Part shown: positions 1 to 8,033 of the stretch, one piece after another | How the letters are laid out: every line of letters starts with the position of its first letter | Numbering within the stretch: position 1 is the stretch's first letter | Source of the DNA: Ancylobacter rudongensis | GTDB lineage: Bacteria; Pseudomonadota; Alphaproteobacteria; Rhizobiales; Xanthobacteraceae | Length of the DNA: 64,000 bases | Direction of reading: 5' to 3' | Assembly: GCF_900100155.1 (NCBI RefSeq) | Contig: NZ_FMTP01000004.1 | Span: forward strand, 248,001 to 312,000 | Program-made: the position numbers and the translations under genes | The notes under the pieces: generated by a model | What the model was told of the DNA's origin: nothing | Databases searched by the model: none | The model's input: the letters and a program-made list of their open reading frames with translations, nothing else

Positions 1-911
1 ACCACGCCATCGCGAATGAACTCGGCCATGAAGGCCAGAGGATTGACCGCCAGCGCCCGGCGCAGGCCGGCATAGGAGGTGGTGAGGCGCGGATTGACCT
101 CCACCGCCACCGGCCCTTCAGCGGTAGCGATATAATCCACGCCGACCAGCCCGTGCAGCCCCGGCAGCGCCGCGCCCACGCTCTCCCCGAAGGCGCGCAG
201 CGTGTCGTCGACCGGGAAGGCGCCGACGGTGACGCCGGTGAAGCGCAGCGTGCCGTTCGCCCGCACGATATGCTGGCGATTGGCGGTGAGCACATGGGTG
301 CGGCCGCTTTGGCAGAGCAAAGTGAGGCTCGCCGCCTCGCCTTCGATATAGGGCTGGACGACGTGGTCGGCCGCCAGGGGCGGCGTCGGGCGGTGATCGA
401 GAACGCGCAGGCCGAGCCCGCCGGCGCCGTCATCCGGCTTCAGCACGAAGGGCCCGCCCATGCCCTCGGGCAGCGCCTCGAGCGGCCAGGTGGGAACGAC
501 CTTCACGCCCGCCGCCACCAGCGCCTGCGCGGTGCGGCTCTTGCTAGCGCACAGGGCGATGGTTTCCGCCTCCGGCGCCACCACGCGCCGGCACTGGGCG
601 CGGAAGTCGCGCACCAGCCCTTCGAGAACGCCGCCGCTCTCCGGCGCGATGGGCCAGCAGCAATCGGCCTCCTGCGCCATCAGCCGCCAGATCGAGCGCG
701 GATCGTCGCCGAGGCGCAGCGCCGTGCTGGTGCCGCGCGGCGGCGCGGGAAAGCGCGCATCATGGGTGGTGATCACCCGCACGCCCGGCAGGTCCTCCAG
801 ATCGCAGATCAACGTGTCGCGCATCAGCGTGCCTTCGGCTATCAGCGACGCCGGCAGCTCCGAACCGAGGGCGCCGCCCCCGGTGATCGTTTCAACGACA
901 AAGACCAACAT
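1..911 (-). CDS. ATP-grasp ligase, MfnD-like; 3' end beyond window
   Basis: The frame starts at the ATG at 911 and runs off the left edge, so about 303 codons are visible and the C-terminus is missing. My own translation begins MLVFVVETITGGG. It shows an ATP-grasp layout: a nucleotide-binding segment FVLKPDDGAGGLG at residues 155-167 and a metal-binding stretch VEVNPRLTTSY at 270-280. The pattern resembles tyramine-glutamate ligase (MfnD) of methanofuran synthesis and the ATP-grasp gene carried by methylotroph H4MPT clusters, which fits the neighbours. The substrate is inferred. The gene is divergent from the HisA-like gene, with 30 bases between the two start codons. No strong Shine-Dalgarno is visible. 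Confidence 0.8.
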   Translation of the reverse strand, partial: MLVFVVETITGGGALGSELPASLIAEGTLMRDTLICDLEDLPGVRVITTHDARFPAPPRGTSTALRLGDDPRSIWRLMAQEADCCWPIAPESGGVLEGLVRDFRAQCRRVVAPEAETIALCASKSRTAQALVAAGVKVVPTWPLEALPEGMGGPFVLKPDDGAGGLGLRVLDHRPTPPLAADHVVQPYIEGEAASLTLLCQSGRTHVLTANRQHIVRANGTLRFTGVTVGAFPVDDTLRAFGESVGAALPGLHGLVGVDYIATAEGPVAVEVNPRLTTSYAGLRRALAVNPLAFMAEFIRDGV

Positions 912-941
912 CTACCAAAGTGCCAGAGAGGAACGTCGAAA
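912..941. promoter_or_regulatory. 30-bp divergent intergenic space
   Basis: This is the whole space between the ATG of the minus-strand ATP-grasp gene (911) and the GTG of the HisA-like gene (942). It holds a plus-strand Shine-Dalgarno-like GAGAGG at 926-931. It is too short for two separate promoters, so at least one promoter must lie inside the opposite coding sequence or be shared. No clear -35/-10 pair is visible. Confidence 0.4.
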
Positions 942-1640
942 GTGGAACTTATACCCGTGATCGACCTGATGGGAGGTGCGGTGGTCCACGCACGGCGCGG
1001 CGCCCGTGAGGCCTATCGCCCGATCGAGACACCGCTCTCCGCCAGCGCCGCGCCGCAGGATGTGGCCGAGGGCCTGCTGGCGCTCGGCGCCTTCCGCACG
1101 CTCTATATCGCCGATCTCGACGCCATTGCCGGCGGCCGGGGCCATGACGCGGTGCTGGAGGCCCTCGCCGTGCGCCATCCCGGGCTCGCTCTGTGGGTCG
1201 ATGCGGGAGAGGCGTCCGCCGCCGCGCTCGCCCGCCGTGTCGCGGGCGGACCGGGCCGGCCGGTGATCGGCAGCGAAAGCCTTGCCGATCTTGCCGTAGC
1301 CAAGGCGGCGCTGGCCAGCGGCGCGGGATTGCTCTCGCTCGACTACGGGCCGGAAGGCCCGCGTGGGCCGTCCGAACTGCACGCCGACGCCAATCTCTGG
1401 CCGGAGGCGGTGATCGTGATGACGCTGGCGCGGGTCGGCGCCGGGCAGGGGCCTGACATGGAGCGCCTGTCCGCCATTCTCGCGCGGGCGGACGGCCGGC
1501 GCGTCTATGCCGCAGGCGGGGTGCGGGATGCCGGCGACCTTCATCGTCTGGCCAACCTCGGCGTCGCCGGCGTCTTGCTGGCCAGCGCGCTGCATGACGG
1601 GCGGCTGTCGCGCGAGGATGTCGCGGCGTTCATGGGGTGA
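942..1640 (+). CDS. HisA/HisF-like TIM-barrel protein of the H4MPT cluster
   Basis: A 232-residue protein starting at a GTG. Only this start gives the HisA-type N-terminus (VELIPVIDLMGGAVVHAR), and GAGAGG lies 10 bases upstream. The IPVIDLMGG opening and the late AAGGVRDAGDL loop are phosphate-barrel features of the HisA family. True HisA belongs in a histidine operon; this divergent paralogue is typical of methylotroph H4MPT clusters, where its role is unproven and presumed to be in cofactor synthesis. The longer same-frame reading that begins at 153 is antisense to the ATP-grasp gene and is not used. The 3' end overlaps the convergent CitG-like gene by 11 bases. Confidence 0.8.
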   Translation: MELIPVIDLMGGAVVHARRGAREAYRPIETPLSASAAPQDVAEGLLALGAFRTLYIADLDAIAGGRGHDAVLEALAVRHPGLALWVDAGEASAAALARRVAGGPGRPVIGSESLADLAVAKAALASGAGLLSLDYGPEGPRGPSELHADANLWPEAVIVMTLARVGAGQGPDMERLSAILARADGRRVYAAGGVRDAGDLHRLANLGVAGVLLASALHDGRLSREDVAAFMG

Positions 1641-2454
1641 GCAGAGCGCCAGCGAACAGGGTCGCCACGGTGAGGTCGGCGCTGGTGCCGGGGTTGAGGC
1701 CGCGCGCCTTCAGGCGGACGTCGAAGGCGTGAAGCGGCGCGCGGCGTATCCCTGCGGGGGCGCGGAAATCCACAATGCCCGCGACCTCCGCCGCCTCCGC
1801 ACGCACCTGTTCGGCGCTGGCGTCGCCGAATTTGCGGGCGATGTGGCTGTCCGGGAAGGCGGCCATGAAGGTGAGATGCACCGCCTCGGTGCGCGCGTCC
1901 GGCTCGGCATCGGCGAGCGCGGCGATGCGGGCGAGACCGATGTCAAACACGTCCGCGAAGCCGCTGACATATTGCCGGGCGATGCGGTCGCGGCCGGCTG
2001 CTTCCGCCATGGCCTCGACCAGTCCGATGCGGGCGGGCGCGGCGACATCATGCGCGCCATGCCGGCCGAGCCCGCCCGGATTGGCGGCGGCGATGGCGCG
2101 GAAGGCGGCCTGCGCGTCGGTGATGTCGAGGCTGGCGAGCACCGCCTGCAGGTTCACCCGCAGCGCGCCGGGCCGTTCCGCCGCCGCCGCCAACGGCGCG
2201 CAGAGGAGAATGATGCCGAGATTGGTGTTGAGGCCGGTCGCCGCCAGCGAGGCCGCCACCGCCGCCTCGATCCGCGTGCCCACACGTTCTCCCGGCGCGG
2301 CGAGAGGGGCCGCCGCTGCATGCGCCGCGCGTTCGAAATGCGCCACCTCCATGCCGTGGCCGGCGCTGAAGCGGTGGACATTGCCCGCCTTCAGCGCGTC
2401 GAGTTCGGCATGGCAGGCGGCGCGGAAGGCGGCGACGATGGCGTCGGCGTTCAT
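1630..2454 (-). CDS. CitG/MdcB-like triphosphoribosyl-dephospho-CoA synthase family protein
   Basis: A 274-residue protein of the CitG family. The family attaches a triphosphoribosyl group to dephospho-CoA to make the prosthetic group of citrate or malonate decarboxylases. The conserved NTNLGIILLCAPLA and SFPDSHI-like (AFPDSHIARKFG) segments are present. No citrate lyase or malonate decarboxylase genes lie nearby. Relatives are found in methylotroph H4MPT clusters, where a part in dephospho-H4MPT synthesis has been proposed. It is the last gene of the mptG-mtdB-mch operon; its ATG overlaps the stop of the RimK-like gene (ATGA, 2451-2454). The family call is firm. The reaction is inferred. Confidence 0.82.
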   Translation of the reverse strand: MNADAIVAAFRAACHAELDALKAGNVHRFSAGHGMEVAHFERAAHAAAAPLAAPGERVGTRIEAAVAASLAATGLNTNLGIILLCAPLAAAAERPGALRVNLQAVLASLDITDAQAAFRAIAAANPGGLGRHGAHDVAAPARIGLVEAMAEAAGRDRIARQYVSGFADVFDIGLARIAALADAEPDARTEAVHLTFMAAFPDSHIARKFGDASAEQVRAEAAEVAGIVDFRAPAGIRRAPLHAFDVRLKARGLNPGTSADLTVATLFAGALLTP

Positions 2455-3371
2455 GCCGGCACGGCCACGCGCCGGGGTGAGGCCAGCTGGGCCGCGAGGT
2501 GGTGGGCCAGCATTGCTGCGATGTCGACCTCGATCGCCTTCTGCAGGCCCTTCCAGGCCGGCATGGAATTGACCTCCAGCACCTGAAGCTGCCCTCTCGC
2601 ATCCTCGATCAGGTCTACCCCGGCATAATCGGCGCCCACCGCCGCCGTGGCGCGGATGGCGAGATCATGGGCGTGGGCATCGAAGGGTGCCGGCACGCCG
2701 ACCGCGCCCTGGTGGATATTGGTGATCCACACCGGCGAGCGGCGCAGCATGGCGCCGGTCACCTTGCCGCCGATGACGAAGACGCGCCAATCCTGATAGC
2801 TCTCCGCCTCGGGCGCGGCGACGAAATCCTGGAGATAATACAGGCCGCCGACCTTTTCCGGCTCGGGCAGCAGGGCGCGCGGCGAGAGGCGACGGATGCC
2901 GCGCCCCTGGGCGCCGAACAGGGGTTTGAGCACCATGTCGCCCGGCGCGGCGTCGAGCAGCGCCTGCATCGCCGCGCGGTCCTCGCTGACGAAGCTGCGC
3001 GGGGTGGGCAGGCCGGCCTGCGCGATCAGAAAGCTGGTCATCGACTTGTCGACACAGCGCTCGACCGCGCGGGCGTCGTTCATCACCTTCACCCCCAGTG
3101 CGGTGAGCGCGTGCAGCAGCCCGAGCCGGGCGGTGATCTGCTCGGTCGAGCCCTTGGCGATGAGGCGCACGAAGGCGGCGGCCGGCAGAGCGTCGCCGAG
3201 GCCCGGCAGCACCAGCCCGTGGGCGGTGCCGCCGATCGCGAAGCCGCAATCATTTAGAGACAGCACGAGGACGTCGAAGCCCTCGCGCTCGATCGCCGCC
3301 TTCAGCCGGCGGGTGTGCCAGTCGGCATCCTCGGTGAAGATGACGACCGTATCGGACCGTTCCAGCCTCAT
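2451..3371 (-). CDS. RimK-like ATP-grasp ligase of H4MPT cluster (MptN-like)
   Basis: A 306-residue ATP-grasp protein of the RimK family, which adds amino acids, often glutamate, to a carboxylate. The nucleotide-binding segment MVLKPLFGAQGRGI lies near residue 155, and the metal-binding VLEVNSMPAWKGLQ lies near 280. In methanogens a RimK relative, MptN, adds glutamate to tetrahydromethanopterin. Position inside the mch operon suggests a similar step on dephospho-H4MPT here, though the substrate is not visible in sequence. It starts within the mch stop (ATGA, 3368-3371) and ends within the CitG-like start, so translation is probably coupled along mch, this gene and the next. Confidence 0.85.
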   Translation of the reverse strand: MRLERSDTVVIFTEDADWHTRRLKAAIEREGFDVLVLSLNDCGFAIGGTAHGLVLPGLGDALPAAAFVRLIAKGSTEQITARLGLLHALTALGVKVMNDARAVERCVDKSMTSFLIAQAGLPTPRSFVSEDRAAMQALLDAAPGDMVLKPLFGAQGRGIRRLSPRALLPEPEKVGGLYYLQDFVAAPEAESYQDWRVFVIGGKVTGAMLRRSPVWITNIHQGAVGVPAPFDAHAHDLAIRATAAVGADYAGVDLIEDARGQLQVLEVNSMPAWKGLQKAIEVDIAAMLAHHLAAQLASPRRVAVPA

Positions 3372-4339
3372 GCGAAGGAGCGCTCCAGAATGTCGTCGTG
3401 GAACGCGCCGAAGGTGAAGCTGCGGCCGGTTTCCAGCGCCGTCACGGTGACGCGGGCGGGGCTGAACAGCATCGGGTCCATGGCGTAGAAATCGCCCTTA
3501 TAGGCGGTGAAGATTTCCGCGAAGGTGCGGCCATGGTCGCGCGAGGAGGAACTGGGCAGGCCTTCCGCCAGCGCGCGGGCCTCGTCCTCCGGCCCGGTGA
3601 CGAAGAGCTGCACGTCGCCGCCATAGAGTGTGGCGTCATTCGTGCGACCCATGGCGGCGACGAAGTCCGGCGCCGGCGGCGGCAACGGTGAGGCACCGAT
3701 GCCGTCGATCACCCGGTCGAGCGGGAAATGCAGCGCATGCGCCTTGTGCAGCGCCACTTCCAGCACCCGGGCGACGATCTGCACCGTGCCGGCGAGGCTT
3801 GAGGTAGGGGTGAGGATCAGCGTCAGCTTCTCCGGCGCGATGCCGCATTCCTCGGCGATGCGGGCGACCAGCACATCAGGCGGCAGCTTGTCGACTTCCA
3901 GCACCAGGCAGGCCTGGTCGGCGCTGTCGCGGTAGCCGAGCTCCTCGAACAGCGCTTCCTTGCCCCACAGCGCGCGGGCCGGGCCCGAGCCGAGGGCGAA
4001 GAAGTCGCCTTCCGCGAGGCTCCAGCCGGCATATTGGCTGCCGAGGCAGGCGATGACCGGATCGGCGGTCGTCACCGTCACCATCGTGCCCCAGCGCGGA
4101 AACCGCCCGCTGGTGCCGAGGCTGACCGAGCCGAGGCCGCCAAGGCAGATTTCGGCGATGCGCCGGCCGGCTTCCAGCCCGCCGCGCGCGGCGATGCCGG
4201 CATCGACGAGGCGGGCGCCGCAGGGGCTTTGGCTTACGCCGAGCCGCAGCGTGGTGGCGTTGGCGACGAGATGGTCGACGAGGGGCGCCGCCAGCGCCGC
4301 AACGCTCGGCTTCAGCCCGTCCAGAATAAGGTCCGCCAT
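3368..4339 (-). CDS. mch: methenyl-H4MPT cyclohydrolase
   Basis: A 323-residue cytoplasmic enzyme that hydrolyses 5,10-methenyl-H4MPT to 5-formyl-H4MPT, the middle step of H4MPT-linked formaldehyde oxidation. Family blocks include CGARLVDAG near residue 40, GGLGSVSLG near 66, SQYAGWSLAEGDFFALGSGP near 100-119 and TNDATLYGG near 235. Length is normal for bacterial Mch. It follows the ATP-grasp gene by 7 bases and overlaps the RimK-like gene by 4, so it is internal to the minus-strand operon led by mptG. It takes the MtdB product and feeds the Fhc complex. Confidence 0.95.
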   Translation of the reverse strand: MADLILDGLKPSVAALAAPLVDHLVANATTLRLGVSQSPCGARLVDAGIAARGGLEAGRRIAEICLGGLGSVSLGTSGRFPRWGTMVTVTTADPVIACLGSQYAGWSLAEGDFFALGSGPARALWGKEALFEELGYRDSADQACLVLEVDKLPPDVLVARIAEECGIAPEKLTLILTPTSSLAGTVQIVARVLEVALHKAHALHFPLDRVIDGIGASPLPPPAPDFVAAMGRTNDATLYGGDVQLFVTGPEDEARALAEGLPSSSSRDHGRTFAEIFTAYKGDFYAMDPMLFSPARVTVTALETGRSFTFGAFHDDILERSFA

Positions 4340-4346
4340 GGGAGAG

Positions 4347-5507
4347 TTACTCCGCAGCTGCGCGGCTGGCTGTGTTCAGCGCGCGCGAAAGATGATCCAT
4401 GCGCCGCGCCAGATTGGCGCGGGCTTCGGCAATGTCGCGCCCGGCTGCCCGCACCGTGCAGACGGGTTCGCCCGCCGCGATGCGCGTGCCCGGGGCGGGA
4501 CGGTCGGCAGCCCAGTCGGGCAGCGCGTCCCTCAGCACCGTGGCGGCGGGTGCGTAAAATAGGCCGGCGGCCCGGGCCTCCACGCCCGCGCCGGGGACAA
4601 GGAGCGGGAGGTCCGGCAGGTCGCCCGCGCAGGCGTCGAGATGAAGCCGCAGCAGGGGCGGCAGCGGGGGAGCATCGAAGATGTCCAGCGTTGCGCCGGG
4701 CCGTGGGTTGACCTCGATGAGGTGCCAGCCTTCGTCATGGAGGATGAGATCAGCGCTGGCGAGGCCTTTGAGTCCGACGGCGCCGGCGAGCCGGGAGAGC
4801 GCGTCGGCAAGCGGGTGGACGAGGGGGGCCTCCGCATGGATCGGCCCGGCGCAGCCGCCATAGCGGAACGGCGCGGTGTCGGAGGGGGCGCACCATTGCT
4901 GGGAGAAAGCGAGCAGGTGTGCCCTTCGGCCATCGGCGAGGAACAGGGCGGAGACGCTGCGCCCGTCCACGAACTCCTGCAGATACCAGCCCGCGCCGCG
5001 CGCCCGCCGCGCCCGCCGGATATGGCCGCCGCCCGCACCGCCGACACGCTTTTCCAGCGCGCGAACACCCTCCGGCGCCTCCCCGGGGAAGAACCGGGGA
5101 TGGGGAATGCCGAGAGCGGCCAGATGCCCGGCGAAGATGCCGGGGTCCTTGAGCCGGGCGAGGGTGTCGGCACCGCTGCCCACGAGACGAAAGCGCGCCG
5201 CCAGCTTGGCGACAAGCTCCGGCGCGTCTTCGAAACCCGTGCCGAGCACGAGGGGAACCGCCGACCCGGCATGGCGGTCCAGCTGTTCGAGAAGATCGTC
5301 CGGGTCGAGGGCGAAGCTGTCACGGCGGCGCAGCTGGACAACCTGCGAGGCCAGCGCCCGCGTGTCCTCGTCCGCGAACAGGTCGAGGACGAGGGCGCGC
5401 AGGCCGGCGCGGCGGGCGCTTGCCGCCAGCCCGCGCGCGGCGATGCCGACAAGGACGACATCGAACGCGCCCTCAGGCCGTGAGGGATCGCGCGAGGACG
5501 AAGGCAT
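4347..5507 (-). CDS. ATP-grasp protein between mtdB and mch
   Basis: An ATP-grasp protein of about 386 residues. A C-terminal metal/nucleotide stretch HLIEVNPRPGATLDIFD lies near residue 270, and a preceding beta-strand GLASADLILH fits the fold. Members of this group sit with mtdB and mch in methylotrophs and are thought to act in H4MPT cofactor synthesis; the exact ligation is unknown. I use the ATG at 5507; a TTG two codons upstream is a weaker option. Either start lies inside the mtdB 3' end, an overlap of about 35 bases. The N-terminal FDVVLVGIAARG looks like a dinucleotide-type loop and may matter for substrate choice. Confidence 0.78.
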   Translation of the reverse strand: MPSSSRDPSRPEGAFDVVLVGIAARGLAASARRAGLRALVLDLFADEDTRALASQVVQLRRRDSFALDPDDLLEQLDRHAGSAVPLVLGTGFEDAPELVAKLAARFRLVGSGADTLARLKDPGIFAGHLAALGIPHPRFFPGEAPEGVRALEKRVGGAGGGHIRRARRARGAGWYLQEFVDGRSVSALFLADGRRAHLLAFSQQWCAPSDTAPFRYGGCAGPIHAEAPLVHPLADALSRLAGAVGLKGLASADLILHDEGWHLIEVNPRPGATLDIFDAPPLPPLLRLHLDACAGDLPDLPLLVPGAGVEARAAGLFYAPAATVLRDALPDWAADRPAPGTRIAAGEPVCTVRAAGRDIAEARANLARRMDHLSRALNTASRAAAE

Positions 5508-6369
5508 CTTCAAACCCGATGGTCATCGCCGCCGGGGCGACGCGCATGCGCTGAAGCAGCTCATGCTGCACGCGATATTTGAGATGGCCGATGGTGAGAG
5601 CGCCGATACCGAGCGCGCCATGGGCCAGCGGCGTGCCATTGGCGTGGGCGTCGATGCCGGCGATGCCCGAGGGCGGCACGGCGTTGACGTCGGCGGCGAC
5701 CTTGAGGTGCTTCGCCTCGGCCAGCACGTCGGCGGAGAGGATTTCCACCCCGGCGCGGCCACAGGCCAGCACCACCTCGACCTCCGCGACCAGCGCGCGC
5801 TTGTCGTCTTCGCTCTTGCCGCTGGCGCTGGCGAGGTCGACCCCGAAGCGCTGCTTGAAGTCGCGGGCCTTGGCCTCGACCGCCTCGATGTCGCGATGGC
5901 TGACCAGCGTCACCTCGGCACCCGCCTGGGCGGCGATGACGCCGGCAATGCCGCCGACCACGCCGGTGGCGCCATAGACCTGGACCTTCACACCCTTCAG
6001 CCCCTCCGGGCGGGCGGGGCGCAGCTTCAGCTCGACTTCGGCCACCATGGCGGCGGCGGTGGTGAAGGAGCCGGCCGGGTCGACGAAGACGGAAATCTCG
6101 AAGGGCGGGAACAGCACGCTCTTCGCCTTGTTCGCCATGTCGAGCGCCAGGCCCGCATCCTTGCCGCCGATGAACAGGCCGGTACGCGGGGCGGCGTCGG
6201 GATGGCGCGAGAACATCATGTCCTGCGTCAGGTCGCCGACCTCGTCGAGCGTCACCCCGGAATAGGGGAGGATGGTAGTGTAGCCGGCATCGACCGCCAT
6301 GTTGACGTCGAACGGGCTGACGTGGCGAAGCGGCGAGATGATGTGGAGAATGGGGGCGATGTCCGCCAT
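5473..6369 (-). CDS. mtdB: NAD(P)-dependent methylene-H4MPT dehydrogenase
   Basis: A 298-residue enzyme oxidising methylene-H4MPT to methenyl-H4MPT with NAD(P), placed straight after formaldehyde capture by Fae. The N-terminal catalytic domain begins LHIISPLRHVSPFDVNMA. The Rossmann loop GATGVVGG is at residues 133-140, followed by a cofactor-selecting VSHRD strand. Length matches MtdB. AGGGAACG lies before the ATG at 6369. It sits 88 bases downstream of mptG and overlaps the ATP-grasp gene, so mptG-mtdB-ATP-grasp-mch-RimK-CitG reads as one operon. MtdA, the methylene-tetrahydrofolate/H4MPT paralogue, is the main alternative, but the operon supports MtdB. Confidence 0.92.
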   Translation of the reverse strand: MADIAPILHIISPLRHVSPFDVNMAVDAGYTTILPYSGVTLDEVGDLTQDMMFSRHPDAAPRTGLFIGGKDAGLALDMANKAKSVLFPPFEISVFVDPAGSFTTAAAMVAEVELKLRPARPEGLKGVKVQVYGATGVVGGIAGVIAAQAGAEVTLVSHRDIEAVEAKARDFKQRFGVDLASASGKSEDDKRALVAEVEVVLACGRAGVEILSADVLAEAKHLKVAADVNAVPPSGIAGIDAHANGTPLAHGALGIGALTIGHLKYRVQHELLQRMRVAPAAMTIGFEDAFVLARSLTA

Positions 6370-6457
6370 GGCGTGCGTTCCCTAGGTCAGAATCGGGCCT
6401 TGCGGCCTCTCGTGCGGAAGATGGGTGAGCGACGCGGGCGGGACGCCAAAACCGTCG

Positions 6458-7498
6458 CTAGCACTGCTCGACGCAGGCAAGCCATTCGATCCGCGCCCCG
6501 GCATTGCTGCCGCGCGCACAGTCGAAAGCCAGAGCGGGCCGGTCGCCGAAGCGGATCCGGGCCTCGCTGAGAAGCTGGTCGGCCTCCTCGGGGCTGCCGA
6601 CAATGGCAAAACCCGTGGGGCCCCAGGAACTCTGGCCGAGGCCGCGCAGGCCGCGCGCCTCCAGCCAATCCATCACCTCGGCGACGAATGAGCTTGTATA
6701 GCGGCCACCCTGGGCACTCGCATAGTGCTCTCCGAGCAGTCGCTGCATTTCGCCCACCGCCGCGGCGAAGTAATCCACATCGCCCTCGGCCAGCGCAGGC
6801 AGCGCCACCATCACGGCGAGCCGGGACATGTGGCCGGCCAGCGTGTCGGCGAAAGGCGGCAGGCCCTCCATCGCCTTCACCTCGTCCGGCCCGCTAAGTC
6901 CCTGATGGCCGTGGTCATATACCAGCAGAAGGCGCCAGTGCTCGGGGAAGGGCAGGCGCGAGAGAATGGGGGGAGGGGCGTCCGAGCCGCGCTTCTTGCC
7001 GCCATCGAGGATCACCCCGCCCTCGGTAAAAGCGCCGATGCCGATGGCGGAGCGGGCGCCGCGACCCAAAGCCGCGCCGATCTCGCGCGGGGACAGGTCG
7101 AGCCCGTTGATCAGGCAGAGCCCTGTCGCCACGGCGAGGCCGAGCTGGGTGCCGGAGCCGAGGCCCGAATGAGGCGGTAGCGCCGCCTCGACCGTCACCT
7201 CCACCCGCGTGTCGAGGCCGAAGCGGGACGCGGCTTTTTCAACGGCCAGAAGGGCGCGGCCAGCGTCGGGGCCGCTGGCGGTGAGCGTTTCGGCGCGGCG
7301 CAGGCGGACCACGGTGGCGGGTCGGTCCAACGCGATGCCGAGGCTACCGAAATGGCGGCCCAGCGTGCCGGCGAGGTCGAGGAATCCGAGATGCAGCCGG
7401 CCCGGCGCGGTGATGCGGATCACCGACCTCTCCCGTTCATCCTTGGCCGTCCGTAATTGGCGTGTTGTGGTGTTCACCAGCGTTTCCTCGGCGGCCAT
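6458..7498 (-). CDS. mptG: beta-ribofuranosylaminobenzene 5'-phosphate synthase (GHMP superfamily)
   Basis: A 346-residue GHMP-superfamily protein. Beta-RFAP synthase joins PRPP and 4-aminobenzoate with loss of CO2, the first committed step to methanopterin-type cofactors. The opening VIRITAPGRLHLGFLDL (from residue 26) is diagnostic, and PPHSGLGSGTQ at 108-118 is the phosphate-binding loop. Conserved GGKKRG and QSSWGPTGFA segments follow. About 25 residues precede the usual start, so the true start could be later, but the ATG at 7498 is the only good candidate seen. It heads the minus-strand operon and is divergent from the pterin dehydratase/fhc operon across 136 bases. Confidence 0.9.
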   Translation of the reverse strand: MAAEETLVNTTTRQLRTAKDERERSVIRITAPGRLHLGFLDLAGTLGRHFGSLGIALDRPATVVRLRRAETLTASGPDAGRALLAVEKAASRFGLDTRVEVTVEAALPPHSGLGSGTQLGLAVATGLCLINGLDLSPREIGAALGRGARSAIGIGAFTEGGVILDGGKKRGSDAPPPILSRLPFPEHWRLLLVYDHGHQGLSGPDEVKAMEGLPPFADTLAGHMSRLAVMVALPALAEGDVDYFAAAVGEMQRLLGEHYASAQGGRYTSSFVAEVMDWLEARGLRGLGQSSWGPTGFAIVGSPEEADQLLSEARIRFGDRPALAFDCARGSNAGARIEWLACVEQC

Positions 7499-7634
7499 GG
7501 TAAGGCCCGGAAGCCGTCCGGGACAAGCCGGGTGATGATTTACGGGTTTGCCGGATGCGGCGCGGGCGTGCTACCGAATCAGTCAATGACGCCCGCATCA
7601 GAACGGGCAGATGCCGCCAGGAGGACGCCAGGAC
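7499..7634. promoter_or_regulatory. divergent promoter region between cofactor and fhc operons
   Basis: The 136 bases between the mptG ATG (7498) and the pterin dehydratase ATG (7635) must drive both the mptG-mtdB-mch operon and the pterin dehydratase-fhcBADC operon, or hold their 5' ends. AGGA precedes 7635 by 9 bases, which decides that start over the ATG at 7611. I see no confident -35/-10 pair or operator. Confidence 0.45.
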
Positions 7635-8015
7635 ATGGCGCTGGATCCCAAAAAGACCTTCACCGACAATGAGGTGGAGGAACGCCTCGCCGTCGACCTG
7701 CCGCAGTGGAAGCTGCAGGACGGGTGGATTCGGCGCACCTATCGCACCTCCTCGTGGAAGGGGACGCTGATGGTGATCAACGCTGTCGGCCATTTGGCGG
7801 AGGCAGCCTGGCACCATCCGGATCTCACCGCTTCCTATGCCTGGGTCGAGGTGCGGCTGATGTCGCACGACGCCAAGGGCATTACCGAGCGGGACTTTCA
7901 GCTGGCGAAGAAGATCGAGGATGTCGTCGGCTGGCAGCCGGGGACCGAGGCCGACAGCGCGCTGGAAGGCACGCCGCGCGGCGACCTGAGGTTCGCCTAC
8001 ATCAAATACGACTGA
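7635..8015 (+). CDS. 4a-hydroxytetrahydrobiopterin dehydratase-like protein
   Basis: A 126-residue member of the pterin-4a-carbinolamine dehydratase family, which dehydrates carbinolamine pterins and can also help dimerise regulators. The active-site-type motif is AAWHHPDL (His60, His61, Asp63), where canonical members have GHHPDW, followed by VEVRLMSHDAKGIT. No phenylalanine hydroxylase gene is near. As first gene of the fhc operon it probably acts on an H4MPT-related pterin, by biosynthesis or repair; this is inference from context. The start at 7635 is favoured by the AGGA upstream. It lies 18 bases before fhcB. Confidence 0.85.
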   Translation: MALDPKKTFTDNEVEERLAVDLPQWKLQDGWIRRTYRTSSWKGTLMVINAVGHLAEAAWHHPDLTASYAWVEVRLMSHDAKGITERDFQLAKKIEDVVGWQPGTEADSALEGTPRGDLRFAYIKYD

Positions 8016-8033
8016 TTTGTCAGGTAATTAGCA

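Noticed and set aside
153-941. N-terminal extension of the HisA-like protein in the same frame
   Set aside because: The extension is antisense to the ATP-grasp gene that I could translate with clear motifs, and HisA-type proteins begin at IPVIDL; the GTG at 942 has a good Shine-Dalgarno.
942-1640. Histidine biosynthesis enzyme HisA
   Set aside because: No other histidine gene is present, and a HisA-like paralogue is a usual member of methylotroph H4MPT clusters.
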